64,000 nt of DNA from Nocardioides sp. T2.26MG-1. Lineage in GTDB: Bacteria > Actinomycetota > Actinomycetes > Propionibacteriales > Nocardioidaceae. Under the pieces are notes generated by a model. The model saw only the letters and a list, made by a program, of their open reading frames with translations. It was not told where the DNA came from and made no database searches. Position 1 is the stretch's first letter. Each line of letters begins with the position of its first letter. The stretch is taken from contig NZ_CATNLZ010000033.1 of NCBI RefSeq assembly GCF_950101795.1, forward strand, positions 60,916-124,915, written 5' to 3'. This document shows, piece by piece, positions 35,745 to 44,521 of the stretch. A program made the translations under genes and the position numbers.

Positions 35745-36827
35745 TCAGGACTCGATGCGGTTGCCGTCCTCGTCCCAGTGCGCCGCGACCTTCTTGCTCG
35801 GCTGCACCCGCGGCGGCTCGCCGGGCATCTTGGGGTAGTCCGGCGGGAAGTTCATCTCTCCGCCGGGCAGCTCCTCCCAGAGCCGCAGCAGCGGGTCGAG
35901 GGAGAAGGCGGTGTCGTCGATGCTCGCCCACGGGTCGCCGTCGGCGACCCGGTCGGGGACCGTGAAGAGGTTGTACTCGCGGGGGTCGGTGATGCCGGCG
36001 AGCTCGTCCCAGGTGACCGGCGTGGAGACGGGTGCGCCCGGGAGCGGGCGCAGGGAGTACGCCGAGGCGATCGTCCGGTCGCGGTTGTTCTGGTTGAAGT
36101 CGACGAAGATCCGCTCCCCGCGCTCCTCCTTCCACCAGTCCATGGTCACCCCGTCGTCGCGCCTGGCCAGCTCGCGGCCGAGCCCGATCGCGGCGTGCCG
36201 CACGTCGGTGAACTCCCACTCCGGCTTGATCCGCACGTAGATGTGCACCCCCCGGTTGCCGGAGGTCTTCGGGTAGCCGACGAGGCCGAGCTCCTCGAGG
36301 AGCTCGCGGGCGACGCCGGCGACCCGGACGGCGTCGGAGAACGTCGTGCCGGGCTGCGGGTCGAGGTCGATGCGCAGCTCGTCGGGGTGGTCCACGTCGG
36401 CACGGCGCACCGGCCACGGGTGGAAGACCAGCGTGCCCATGTGCGCGCACCACACCGGGACCGCGATCTCGGTGGGGCAGATCTCGTCCGCCGTACGCCC
36501 GGACGGGAAGGTGACCTGCACGGTCTCGAGGTAGTCGGGAGCGCCCTTCGGCACCCGCTTCTGGTAGAACGCGTCGGCGTCCTTGTCCTGCGGACCCGTC
36601 GCCAGCCTCATCCCCTCGCGCACCCCGGAGGTCCAGCGCTCCAGCGCGGTCGGGCGCTCGCGCAGCGCCCGCATCAGCCCGTCCTCGACGCTCGCGAAGT
36701 ACTCCGCGACCATCAGCTTGGTGACCTCGGGCGTGCGCTCGGTCGACTCGTAGATGACCCGGTCGGGGCTCGAGACGCGGACGGCACGACCGCCCGCCTG
36801 GACCTCGGCAGCACTCACCTTCGCCAT
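35745..36827 (-). CDS. LigD-type DNA polymerase/primase (PrimPol family)
   Basis: 360 residues, a stand-alone archaeo-eukaryotic primase-like polymerase related to the LigD polymerase domain used in nonhomologous end joining. Catalytic motifs: DLDPQPG (metal-binding Asp pair), SGNRGVHIYVRI, and VDFNQNNRDRTIASAYSLRP with APVSTPVTWDEL. No Ku or ligase domain is adjacent, so it may serve DNA repair together with proteins encoded elsewhere. ATG 36827. Confidence 0.9.
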   Translation of the reverse strand: MAKVSAAEVQAGGRAVRVSSPDRVIYESTERTPEVTKLMVAEYFASVEDGLMRALRERPTALERWTSGVREGMRLATGPQDKDADAFYQKRVPKGAPDYLETVQVTFPSGRTADEICPTEIAVPVWCAHMGTLVFHPWPVRRADVDHPDELRIDLDPQPGTTFSDAVRVAGVARELLEELGLVGYPKTSGNRGVHIYVRIKPEWEFTDVRHAAIGLGRELARRDDGVTMDWWKEERGERIFVDFNQNNRDRTIASAYSLRPLPGAPVSTPVTWDELAGITDPREYNLFTVPDRVADGDPWASIDDTAFSLDPLLRLWEELPGGEMNFPPDYPKMPGEPPRVQPSKKVAAHWDEDGNRIES

Positions 36828-36836
36828 GGACCGACC

Positions 36837-37730
36837 TTAGGGCAGGACCGCGCGCGGCGAACGGACCGAGGAGCGCACCAGCGAGCACACCAGCCACAGG
36901 CCGGCGACGGTCCCGAGCAGTCCGGTCGCCAGTACGACGGCGCCGGGTCGCCCGTCGTGGGCGAGCAGGATCTTCGTCGGCCCGGCGAAGACCGTCACCG
37001 CGGTTCCGACCCAGGCGATCGCGGCCCGGTCGAGCACCACCCCCGCGAGGATCAGCACGCCGGTGGCGCCCAGGTAGGCCCGCTGGGCCGCGGTCTCGAA
37101 CCCGCCCGGTGCGGCCGCGGCGCTGCCGGCGACGGCCCACGCCAGGTGCAGCCCGCCGAACCCGACGGCGGCGACCGTCGCGGCGATCGTCGCCGGGCGC
37201 GCGGGCAGCCGGCCGGCCCGCCACCACGCCGGCCATCGTTCGCTCGCGTGCCACCAGAACGCCCCCAGGATCCCCACCCCTTGCAGCACGAAGCCGCCGT
37301 AGACCACGGCGTAGACCCAGCCCGCGAGGCCGTTGTCCCCCGGTGCCGGAGCGCCACCGACGAGCGCCTGGAGCACGAGGCCGACGGGCAACCCCACCGC
37401 GATCGGTGCCAGCAGCCCGGCGGCGACCCAGACCGGCCCGGCGAGCAGCCAGCCGGGGACCCGCCGGCCCCACGGGAAGGTCAGCGCCAGCACCAGTGCG
37501 ACCGCGGCCAGGTCCATCGCGACGGTGACGAGGTTGCCGACGACGTACCGATGGTCGTGCATCTCCGCCCCGGCCGCCCCGGAGGCCATGCCGACGGAGC
37601 TCCCGGCCAGCCAGGCGATCTTGAGGACGAGGTACGGTGCGCAGGCCAGCAGCGTGGCGGCGCAGAGGACGAGGCGGCGGCGGGCGATCGGCACCCGTCC
37701 ACGGTGCCCGCGCACGCCCTCACGCCACAT
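36837..37730 (-). CDS. Multi-pass membrane protein
   Basis: 297 residues, about eight hydrophobic segments from residue ~18 to ~285 (LVLCAATLLACAPYLVL, LVTVAMDLAAVALVLAL, VWVAAGLLAPIAVGL and others). Contains a short loop with EMHDHRYVVGN. No known family recognised. The gene ends 10 bases before the polymerase start, so both could share a transcript. Function unknown. Confidence 0.7.
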   Translation of the reverse strand: MWREGVRGHRGRVPIARRRLVLCAATLLACAPYLVLKIAWLAGSSVGMASGAAGAEMHDHRYVVGNLVTVAMDLAAVALVLALTFPWGRRVPGWLLAGPVWVAAGLLAPIAVGLPVGLVLQALVGGAPAPGDNGLAGWVYAVVYGGFVLQGVGILGAFWWHASERWPAWWRAGRLPARPATIAATVAAVGFGGLHLAWAVAGSAAAAPGGFETAAQRAYLGATGVLILAGVVLDRAAIAWVGTAVTVFAGPTKILLAHDGRPGAVVLATGLLGTVAGLWLVCSLVRSSVRSPRAVLP

Positions 37731-38036
37731 CGGGGCCTACCCGGAGGGCCCTCCCGCTCGTCCCTCAGGTGACCTCGGGGCTCCCCGTCCGCACGCGGTG
37801 CGCCGGGAACCGAGCTCGGCTGGACGCCGGACGCCGGGGCGTGCCGACAAGTGGTCTGGTCCAGTCCTCAGGTGCCGTCGAGCCCGACCGAAGGTGAGGT
37901 CATCGGTCGCACGGACCAAGCCTGATCCGGACGCCGGTGAAACATGCGGCCACCGCAGAGCCCCGCTGCCGCGCGCTCGAGCCCGCCTCCCCCGGGTGGG
38001 TCCGAGAAGGCGGCAGCGGGGCTCCTACTTCTGCCC
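37731..38036. other. Intergenic space without a gene
   Basis: About 300 bases between the membrane protein and the Cys-rich protein. Apart from the hairpin listed at 37959-38023, no gene, tRNA or known motif was seen. It probably holds the promoter of the membrane protein and polymerase genes. Confidence 0.6.
37959..38023 (-). terminator. Hairpin terminator of the desaturase operon
   Basis: Perfect 13-bp arms (AGCCCCGCTGCCG and complement) with a 39-nt loop, just downstream of the Cys-rich gene's stop at 38037. Confidence 0.6.
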
Positions 38037-38354
38037 TCAGAGCAGCGAGTTGGGCTGGAACGTCGGGCGCCGGTCCTCGTCCTCGCGCGCCGGGCGCACG
38101 AACTCGAAGCCCGCGGTCAGCGTCAGCTGCCAGGTCGGGTCGGCATCCGGCGTACGCCGCAGGTCCTCGGCGCACGCGACGTGCATCGGCGGGAGGTGGA
38201 ACGCGTTGCGCGCCACCTCGGCGGGCGTGCCGAGGAACGCCACCGGGCGTCCCAGGGACTCCGCGCACGAGCCGCAGATGCGGCTCAGCGCGCACTGCGT
38301 CACCCACCGGCCGGCGGTGACGTCGGGGACGCGCCCGTCGGCGACCGCGATCAC
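38037..38354 (-). CDS. Small Cys-containing protein in desaturase operon
   Basis: 105 residues when started at GTG 38354, which overlaps the desaturase stop (GTGA) and has GAGGAG 6 nt upstream; the longer GTG 38372 lacks a ribosome binding site. It holds CALSRICGSC, a likely metal-binding or disulfide knot, and a further HVACAEDLR. No family is recognised. Coupling with the desaturase and its reductase suggests a role in the same lipid process, but nothing more can be said. Confidence 0.7.
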   Translation of the reverse strand: MIAVADGRVPDVTAGRWVTQCALSRICGSCAESLGRPVAFLGTPAEVARNAFHLPPMHVACAEDLRRTPDADPTWQLTLTAGFEFVRPAREDEDRRPTFQPNSLL

Positions 38355-39568
38355 GACGCGCTCCTCATCCACCCGCCGAGCTCGCGGCGTCGGGGCGGGC
38401 GCTCGTCGTCGGAGCGGCGCTTGCGGTCGTGGGCCGGAGTGGGAGGCTCAGTCATAGGGGGAGGCTGGTCGCTGGAGGTCATCGAGTTGGGCAGCGAGAG
38501 CTTGATGATCGTGCGCAGCGCCTGGCCGTACTGCTGGTAGAGCGGACCGGTCGTGTACGGGATGTCGTACTTCTCGCACAGCGCCCGCACCCGGACGGCG
38601 ATGTCGGCGTACCGGTTGCTGGGCAGGTCGGGGAACAGGTGGTGCTCGATCTGGAAGCCGAGGTTGCCGCTCATGATGTGCAGCAGCGGGCCGCCGTTGA
38701 AGTTGGCGGCGCCGAGGATCTGGCGCAGGTACCACTCCGAGCGGGTCTCGTCCTCGATCTCCTCCTCGGTGAAGTGCAGGGCCCCGTCGGGGAAGTGGCC
38801 GCAGAAGATGATCACGTAGGCCCACAGGTTGCGGGCCAGGTTGGCGGTCATGTTCGCGGTCAGCGTGGACTTCCAGCCCTTGCCCGACAACGCCGGGTAG
38901 ACCACGTAGTCCTTGAGGATCTGGTTGCGGCCCTTGCGCGCGATCTGGCGCAGCTGCCGCTTCATCTCCTTCGGGTCCTTCTGGCCCTTGCGGATCCGCT
39001 CCAGGTCGAGGTCGTGCAGCGCGACGCCCCACTGGAACAGGCTCGCCAGCAGCGCGTTGTAGATCGGCTGTCCGAGGTAGACCGGGTGCCACTTCTGCTC
39101 GCGGGCCATCCGGAGGATGCCGTAGCCGATGTCGTTGTCGTAGCCGAGCACGTTGGTGAACTGGTGGTGGATGTAGTTGTGGCTGTGCTTCCACTGCTCG
39201 GCCGGCTGCGCGGTGTCCCACTCCCAGTTGGAGGAGTGGATCTCGGGGTCGTTCATCCAGTCCCACTGGCCGTGCATGACGTTGTGGCCGATCTCCATGT
39301 TCTCGAGGATCTTGGCCACCCCGAGCAGTGCCGCTCCGGCGACCCAGGCGGGCTTCTTGGCCTTGCCGGTCGCGCTCGAGGCGAGCAGCGTGACGCGGCC
39401 GGCAGCCGCGAGGCCGCGCTGGATCTTGATCAGCCGGTTGATGTACGCCGCGTCCTTGGCGCCGCGCGAGTCCTCGATCTCGGCCCGGATCGCGTCGAGC
39501 TCGCGGCCGATCTGCTCCACCTCCTCCTCGGTGAGGTGGGTGTACTCCTTGACGTCCGAGATGGCCAT
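38351..39568 (-). CDS. DesA3-like membrane fatty acid desaturase
   Basis: 405 residues. The three histidine boxes of acyl-CoA desaturases are present: GHNVMH, HSHNYIHHQFTN and QIEHHLF. Hydrophobic stretches lie at ~75-90 and ~255-275. Introduces double bonds (delta-9 in mycobacterial DesA3) into stearoyl- or palmitoyl-CoA, using electrons from the ferredoxin reductase encoded upstream. The tail after residue ~365 is Pro/Arg-rich and probably disordered. Start ATG 39568. Confidence 0.92.
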   Translation of the reverse strand: MAISDVKEYTHLTEEEVEQIGRELDAIRAEIEDSRGAKDAAYINRLIKIQRGLAAAGRVTLLASSATGKAKKPAWVAGAALLGVAKILENMEIGHNVMHGQWDWMNDPEIHSSNWEWDTAQPAEQWKHSHNYIHHQFTNVLGYDNDIGYGILRMAREQKWHPVYLGQPIYNALLASLFQWGVALHDLDLERIRKGQKDPKEMKRQLRQIARKGRNQILKDYVVYPALSGKGWKSTLTANMTANLARNLWAYVIIFCGHFPDGALHFTEEEIEDETRSEWYLRQILGAANFNGGPLLHIMSGNLGFQIEHHLFPDLPSNRYADIAVRVRALCEKYDIPYTTGPLYQQYGQALRTIIKLSLPNSMTSSDQPPPMTEPPTPAHDRKRRSDDERPPRRRELGGWMRSAS

Positions 39569-39604
39569 GTCGGTCCCTTCGTCGGTGGGTCTGCGGGTCA
39601 GTGG

Positions 39605-40711
39605 TCAGATGTCGAGCGTGCAGTCGCCGACCGCGGCGGTGACACAGGTCTGCACACGCTCGTTGGGCTGGCCGAACTCCGCGCCGCTGCGCAGGTCGCG
39701 CACGGTGCCGGAGACGAGGGTCAGGGTGCAGGTGTGGCAGATGCCCATCCGGCAGCCGTACGGCATACCGACACCCGCCTCCTCCCCCGCCTCGAGGACG
39801 GTGGTCGCCCCGTCGGCCTCGATGGTCTTGCCGGAGTTGCGGAACGTGATGGTGCCGCCCTCGCCGCCCTCGCCGCCGAGCTCGAGGGAGAACCGTTCGA
39901 GGTGCAGGCGGTCCTCGAGGCCGGCGGCCCGGTAGTGCTCGGTGATCGCGTCGAGCATCGGCCCGGGACCGCAGGCCCAGGTCTCGCGCTCGCGCCAGTC
40001 GGGGCAGATCCCGTCGAGGCCGCGCTCGGCGTCGGCGAGGTCGAGCATGCCGTCGAGGTCGGTGTGCAGCCGGTGCACGGTCAGCGACTCGTGCCGGGCC
40101 TCGAGGTCGTCGAGCTCGTCACGGAAGATCATCCGCTCCGGGGTCGGCGAGGAGTAGTGCATGACGACGTCGGGGAGGGCTCTGCCGTTCTTCTGGGCGC
40201 GCCGGTCCATCGTGCGCAGCATGGCCATCACCGGGGTGACGCCGCTGCCTCCGACCAGGAACAGCATCTTGGCGGGCGGCGGGTCCGGCAGCACGAAGTC
40301 GCCGTCGGGCAGTGCGAGCCGCACGATGGTGCCCGGCGCGAGGCCGTTGACCAGGTGCGCGGAGAGCTTGCCCTCGGGCATCGCCCGCACGGTGATCGAG
40401 ATCGTGCGGCCCTTGCGTCGCGGCGGCGAGCTGACCGAGTAGGACCGCCACTGGAACTTGCCGTCGACCTGGACGCCGATGCCGACGTACTGCCCCGGCC
40501 GGTGGTCGTAGCGCCAGCCCCAGCCGGGACGGATCACCAGCGTGGCGGCGTCGTCGGTCTCGGGGATGACCTCCTCGACCCGGCCGCGCAGCTCGCGCTC
40601 GCTCCACAGCGGGTTGAGCAGGCGCAGGTAGTCGTCGGGGTGCAGGGGGGTTGTGAGCTTGTCGCCTGCGCCCCGCAGGCGGCTCCACGGGATCGTCGTC
40701 GCTCCGGCCAT
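39605..40711 (-). CDS. Ferredoxin reductase for the desaturase
   Basis: 368 residues: FAD domain (FQWRSYSVSSPP), NAD(P)H domain (FLVGGSGVTPVMAML, then CGPGPM), and a C-terminal plant-type [2Fe-2S] domain with CRMGICHTC and a distant Cys (VQTC). It corresponds to Rv3230c, the electron donor of DesA3 (Rv3229c) in mycobacteria. It starts the operon, 36 bases before the desaturase. A 12-bp perfect palindrome lies 10 nt upstream of its ATG. Confidence 0.92.
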   Translation of the reverse strand: MAGATTIPWSRLRGAGDKLTTPLHPDDYLRLLNPLWSERELRGRVEEVIPETDDAATLVIRPGWGWRYDHRPGQYVGIGVQVDGKFQWRSYSVSSPPRRKGRTISITVRAMPEGKLSAHLVNGLAPGTIVRLALPDGDFVLPDPPPAKMLFLVGGSGVTPVMAMLRTMDRRAQKNGRALPDVVMHYSSPTPERMIFRDELDDLEARHESLTVHRLHTDLDGMLDLADAERGLDGICPDWRERETWACGPGPMLDAITEHYRAAGLEDRLHLERFSLELGGEGGEGGTITFRNSGKTIEADGATTVLEAGEEAGVGMPYGCRMGICHTCTLTLVSGTVRDLRSGAEFGQPNERVQTCVTAAVGDCTLDI

Positions 40712-40721
40712 GCGTTTCAGT

Positions 40722-40733
40722 GAACAATTGTTC
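40722..40733. promoter_or_regulatory. Palindromic operator of the desaturase operon
   Basis: GAACAATTGTTC, a perfect AT-rich 12-bp palindrome within otherwise very GC-rich DNA, just upstream of the ferredoxin reductase gene. Probably bound by a TetR-type lipid regulator; it is not the KstR spacing (AAC-N2-GTT). Confidence 0.6.
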
Positions 40734-40826
40734 TCCGAATGAGTCAACGCCCCTAGGGGTGACGTGGGTCGCCCGTGACGTCGACACCCGGCGATCGTGT
40801 TGCCGCGGCCGACTACCGTTGGCCCC

Positions 40827-41231
40827 ATGGCCTACAACGTGGAGAAGTCCGACGAGGAGTGGCGCGCGGAGCTCTCGCCGGAGGAGTACGCCGTACTCCG
40901 CGAGGCCGGCACCGAGCGGGCGTTCACCGGCGAGTACACCGACACCGAGACCACCGGCATCTACCGCTGCAAGGCATGCCAGGCCAAGCTCTTCGAGTCC
41001 GACACGAAGTTCCACTCCGGCTGCGGCTGGCCGTCGTTCTACCAGCCGCTGAGCGACACCATCGAGTACATCGAGGACACCTCCCACGGGATGAAGCGGG
41101 TCGAGGTGCGCTGTGCCAACTGCGGCTCGCACCTGGGCCACGTGTTCCCCGACGGCTACGGCACCCCCACCGGTGACCGCTACTGCATCAACTCGATCAG
41201 CCTGACGCTGGAGCCGGTCGACCAGAGCTGA
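40827..41231 (+). CDS. msrB: Peptide methionine-R-sulfoxide reductase
   Basis: 134 residues. Reduces methionine-R-sulfoxide in proteins. Zinc-binding Cys pairs CKAC and CANC, the SGCGWPSF motif and the catalytic Cys in GDRYCINS are all visible. A -10-like TACCGT ends 7 nt before the ATG, so the mRNA is probably leaderless. In mycobacteria msrB is also close to hemQ-hemY-hemE. Followed by a 61-bp palindrome. Confidence 0.97.
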   Translation: MAYNVEKSDEEWRAELSPEEYAVLREAGTERAFTGEYTDTETTGIYRCKACQAKLFESDTKFHSGCGWPSFYQPLSDTIEYIEDTSHGMKRVEVRCANCGSHLGHVFPDGYGTPTGDRYCINSISLTLEPVDQS

Positions 41232-41254
41232 CCGGGGTCGGCGGGTGGGCGACC

Positions 41255-41315
41255 GTCGAGGCACCAGAAATGGCTGTTGGGAGCGCTCCCAGACAGCCAT
41301 TCCTGGTGCCTCGAC
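41255..41315 (+). terminator. Long palindrome after msrB
   Basis: Nearly perfect arms of about 30 bp (GTCGAGGCACCAG on the outside, GGAGCGCTCC at the centre). The central GGAGCGCTCC is also in the middle of the dispersed palindromes at 46866 and 62051. Terminator or mobile palindromic repeat. The rest of the stretch to 41631 holds no gene I can support. Confidence 0.7.
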
Positions 41316-41631
41316 GATCCAGGGCCAGCACGCGGGGGGCCCCGCCCCGTTTCGGGGTGGACCAGACCACCAGGTGACGCGGCGGAAAATCGGCCGACAG
41401 GACGGCCTGGCCTGCCCGACCCTCGACGCGTGAGGGTTGCGGCGTCATCACGATCCCGGGGCACGACCGACCACGAGGCAACGCCCCGCGCCGCGCTCAC
41501 GGTCCTGGACCGGGTCGCGCCCCGGTCGCGGCGTACCTGGCTGTTGTGTCGGCGCGCGATCCGCGCTGGACGGCCGGCCCCCCGAGTCCACCGGGCTCGC
41601 ACCACACCACCGTCACGAAGGAACGACCGTC

Positions 41632-43005
41632 ATGACCACCTCCCCGACCATGCCCGCCGAAACGCTCCGCGGCCTGTGTGAAGGCCGGGTCCACCTGCCC
41701 GGCGACGCCGGGTACGACGCCGCCCGCACCCCCTGGAACCTCGCGGTCGACCAGCGACCCGCCGCGGTCGCGGTGCCGCACTCCGACGCCGAGGTCGCCG
41801 CCGTCGTCCGCGCCGCAGCCGCGGCCGGGCTCCGTGTGGCGCCGCAGAGCACCGGCCACGGCGCCGCGGCGCTCGGCGCGTCGGCGCTCGACGACGTCGT
41901 CCTGGTCCGGCTCTCCGAGCTGACCGGCGTCACCGTCGACCCCGACGCGCGCACCGCCCGGGTGCTCGGCGGCACGCGGTGGCAGGACGTCGTCGCCGCG
42001 ACCGCACCGCACGGCCTGACCGCGCTGCACGGCAGCGCCGGTGACGTGGCCGTCGCCGGATACGCCCTGGGCGGTGGGATGTCGTTCTACGGCCGCGCCC
42101 ACGGTCTGGCGGCCAACAGCATCCGGTCCGCCGAGGTCGTCACCGCCGACGGCGAGGTCGTGCGCGCCACCGCCGACGAGAACGCCGACCTGTTCTGGGC
42201 GCTGCGCGGCGGCAGCGGCAACCTCGGCGTGGTCGTCGCGCTCGAGATCGACCTGCTGCCGTACGCCGACGTGTACGCCGGCATGCTGCTCTGGCCGCGC
42301 GACCGGGCACCCGAGGTGGTCCGTGCCTGGGCGGCGTGGGCGGCCGAGACCCCGGACTCGGTCACCACCGCGGTGCGGGTGATGAGCTTCCCGCCGTTGC
42401 CGGACCTGCCGCCGTTCCTCAGCGGCCGCCAGATCGTCGTGGTCGACGGCGCGGTGCTCGAGGACGACGACCGCGCCGCCGAGCTGCTCGCCCCGCTCCG
42501 CGCGCTCGCGCCCGAGATGGACACGTTCGGGCGGATCCCCGCGGCCGGGATGCTGGCGGTGCACATGGACCCGCCCGCCCCGGTCCCGGCGGTGGGCGAC
42601 CACGCGGTGCTCAGCGGCCTGCCGGAGGAGGCGATCGCGGCCTTCCTCGCCGAGGTAGGTCCCGGATCCACCTCGTCGCTGCTGTTCGGCGAGCTGCGCC
42701 AGCTCGGCGGCGCGCTGGGCCGGCCGGTCGAGGGCGGCGGCGTCACGTCGTATGTCGAGGGGGCGTTCGCGCTGCTGTGCGTGGCGATGGCGCCGTTCCC
42801 CGAGGCCGCCGAGCGCGGCCGCGCGGACGCGCGCGCCCTGTGCGCGGCGCTGGAGCCGTGGAGCACGGGCACCCGGGTGCTGACCTTCGTCGAGACCCGC
42901 GCCGACCTGGGCACGGTGTACGGCGAACGGTGGGAGCGGCTCCGCGAGGTCCGCGCCGCCGTCGACCCGGCGGGGGTCTTCGTCGCGAACCACCCGGTGC
43001 GCTGA
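41632..43005 (+). CDS. Berberine bridge-type FAD oxidoreductase
   Basis: 457 residues. N-terminal PCMH-type FAD-binding domain (RVAPQSTGHGAAALG with a candidate covalent-FAD His; LGGGMSFYGRAHGLAANSI; RGGSGNLGVVVALEIDLLP) and the C-terminal BBE segment ending in VDPAGVFVANHPVR. Substrates of bacterial relatives are sugars, alkaloids or other secondary metabolites; none is indicated here. ATG 41632 with AAGGAA 8 nt upstream. The gene is convergent with the lipoprotein that follows it. Confidence 0.88.
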   Translation: MTTSPTMPAETLRGLCEGRVHLPGDAGYDAARTPWNLAVDQRPAAVAVPHSDAEVAAVVRAAAAAGLRVAPQSTGHGAAALGASALDDVVLVRLSELTGVTVDPDARTARVLGGTRWQDVVAATAPHGLTALHGSAGDVAVAGYALGGGMSFYGRAHGLAANSIRSAEVVTADGEVVRATADENADLFWALRGGSGNLGVVVALEIDLLPYADVYAGMLLWPRDRAPEVVRAWAAWAAETPDSVTTAVRVMSFPPLPDLPPFLSGRQIVVVDGAVLEDDDRAAELLAPLRALAPEMDTFGRIPAAGMLAVHMDPPAPVPAVGDHAVLSGLPEEAIAAFLAEVGPGSTSSLLFGELRQLGGALGRPVEGGGVTSYVEGAFALLCVAMAPFPEAAERGRADARALCAALEPWSTGTRVLTFVETRADLGTVYGERWERLREVRAAVDPAGVFVANHPVR

Positions 43006-43009
43006 GCGA

Positions 43010-43648
43010 CTACTGGTCGAGCAGCGCCGGCCGGACGATCACGACGTCCTTGCCGTAGGTGTCGTCGGCCCAGGCCTGCAGCGAGCCGTCGTCGTAGACC
43101 ACGTCGACCAGCACGTGCCCGGCGTCGGCGTACGCACCCTGGGCGCCGGGGAGGTCACCGACCTCCCCGGCGATGTCCTCGAGCTCGGCCGGCGTGTGCT
43201 CGACCGCGGGCGGCGGGTAGGTCACCTGCTCGGTCGGCATCGGGTCGTAGAGCGCTGCGGGGATCGCGTCGTGGTAGCCGAAGGTGGTGCCGTCCCAGGT
43301 GCCCGTGACGAGGAACTGCCCCCACCGGATCTCCCCCTGACGCTCGAACACGCCGTGCCGGTCGGCCCAGTCCCAGCCGTCGATCGCCGGCCCGCCGCAC
43401 TGCGGCGGCCACGACTCCGCAACCGGGCCCAGGCAGAGCTCGGGGCCGCCCTCGCCCCGGTCCATCACGGTCGCGAGTCCGCGGGTGTGCACGGTGCCCC
43501 GGGCGGCCGGGATCGCGGTGGGCGTCGCCGCGGCTGTCGGGTCGCCGTGGGCGCCGGGGTCGGTGGCCGTGGTGTCGCCGTCGTCCCCGCAGGCCCCCAG
43601 GAGCGGGGCGACCAGGAAGAGGGCGACCGCGGCGAGCAGGGTCCTCAT
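43010..43648 (-). CDS. Lipoprotein of unknown function
   Basis: 212 residues with a lipoprotein signal peptide (MRTLLAAVALFLVAPLLGAC, lipobox LGAC with Cys20). The mature part has a Thr/Ala-rich linker and a small domain with two Cys (ELCLGP and PQCGGP) that may form a disulfide. No family recognised. It is attached to the outer face of the membrane. ATG 43648. Confidence 0.75.
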   Translation of the reverse strand: MRTLLAAVALFLVAPLLGACGDDGDTTATDPGAHGDPTAAATPTAIPAARGTVHTRGLATVMDRGEGGPELCLGPVAESWPPQCGGPAIDGWDWADRHGVFERQGEIRWGQFLVTGTWDGTTFGYHDAIPAALYDPMPTEQVTYPPPAVEHTPAELEDIAGEVGDLPGAQGAYADAGHVLVDVVYDDGSLQAWADDTYGKDVVIVRPALLDQ

Positions 43649-43697
43649 GCCGGTACGACGGGCCGCCCGTCGTACCGGTTCCGCGGCGCCGTCCGGG

Positions 43698-44408
43698 TCA
43701 GGGCAGGCGGTCGACCAGGTCGGCGACGCCGACGAGCGCGCCGGTGTAGAACGGCACCTCCTCGCGGACGTGCCGGCGTGCGTCGGAGGCGCGCAGGTGC
43801 CGCATCAGGTCGACGATGCGGTGGAGCTCGTCGGCCTCGAAGGCCAGCAGCCACTCGTAGTCGCCGAGCGCGAAGCTCGCGACGGTGTTGGCGCGGACGT
43901 CGGCGTAGTCGCGGGCCATCTTGCCGTGCTCGGCGAGCATCCGGCGCCGCTCGGAGTCCTCGAGGAGGTACCACTCGTAGGAGCGGATGAACGGGTAGAC
44001 GCACACGTGCTTCTTGGGCTCCTCGTCGCTGAGGAACGCCGGCACGTGGCTCTTGTTGAACTCCGCGGGCCGGTGCAGCGCCATCTGCGACCAGACCGGG
44101 GCCAGCCGGCGACCGAGGGCGGTGCGGCGGAAGCGGTGGTAGGCGTCCTGGAGCTCCTCGGAGGTGGTGGCGTGCCACCAGACCATCAGGTCGGCGTCGG
44201 CGCGCAGGCCGGCGACGTCGTAGACGCCGCGCACGACCACGTCGGCCTCGGCGAGCTCGGCGAAGAGCTTCTCGACCTCGGCACCCTCGGCGGCGCGGTC
44301 CGCCCCGGAGTCGGCAGAGCCCAGGGGCTGGGCCAGCCGGAAGACCGACCACATCGTGTAGCGGATGGTCTCGTTGATCTCCCGGGCCTTCTGCGCCTTG
44401 GTGCTCAT
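43698..44408 (-). CDS. hemQ: Coproheme decarboxylase HemQ
   Basis: 236 residues. Last step of the coproporphyrin-dependent haem pathway of Gram-positive bacteria: peroxide-dependent decarboxylation of coprohaem to haem b. Chlorite-dismutase fold; the YPFIRSYEWYLL strand and the proximal His in MLAEHGKMARDYADV are typical. ATG 44408 is chosen (another ATG three codons upstream). Forms, with hemY and hemE, the haem block of this window, in the order known from mycobacteria. Confidence 0.95.
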   Translation of the reverse strand: MSTKAQKAREINETIRYTMWSVFRLAQPLGSADSGADRAAEGAEVEKLFAELAEADVVVRGVYDVAGLRADADLMVWWHATTSEELQDAYHRFRRTALGRRLAPVWSQMALHRPAEFNKSHVPAFLSDEEPKKHVCVYPFIRSYEWYLLEDSERRRMLAEHGKMARDYADVRANTVASFALGDYEWLLAFEADELHRIVDLMRHLRASDARRHVREEVPFYTGALVGVADLVDRLP

Positions 44409-44458
44409 GCCCCCCATTGTGCCAACGACCTGCGCGCGCTCCCGGGGCGGCCCGGAAC

Positions 44459-44521
44459 GGTAGTCCCTGACGATCGGGCCCCTAACCCGGCTCGGGGAGG
44501 GCCCGATCGTCAGGGACTACC
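44459..44521. repeat. Dispersed palindrome, copy 2
   Basis: Perfect 23-bp arms (GGTAGTCCCTGACGATCGGG + CCC and complement) with a 17-nt loop. It overlaps the 3' end of hemY: the last codons (VPDDRALPEPG) and stop are inside it. Confidence 0.9.

Noticed and set aside
40722..40733. KstR site upstream of the ferredoxin reductase
   Set aside because: AAC and GTT are 4 nt apart rather than the 2 nt of KstR sites.
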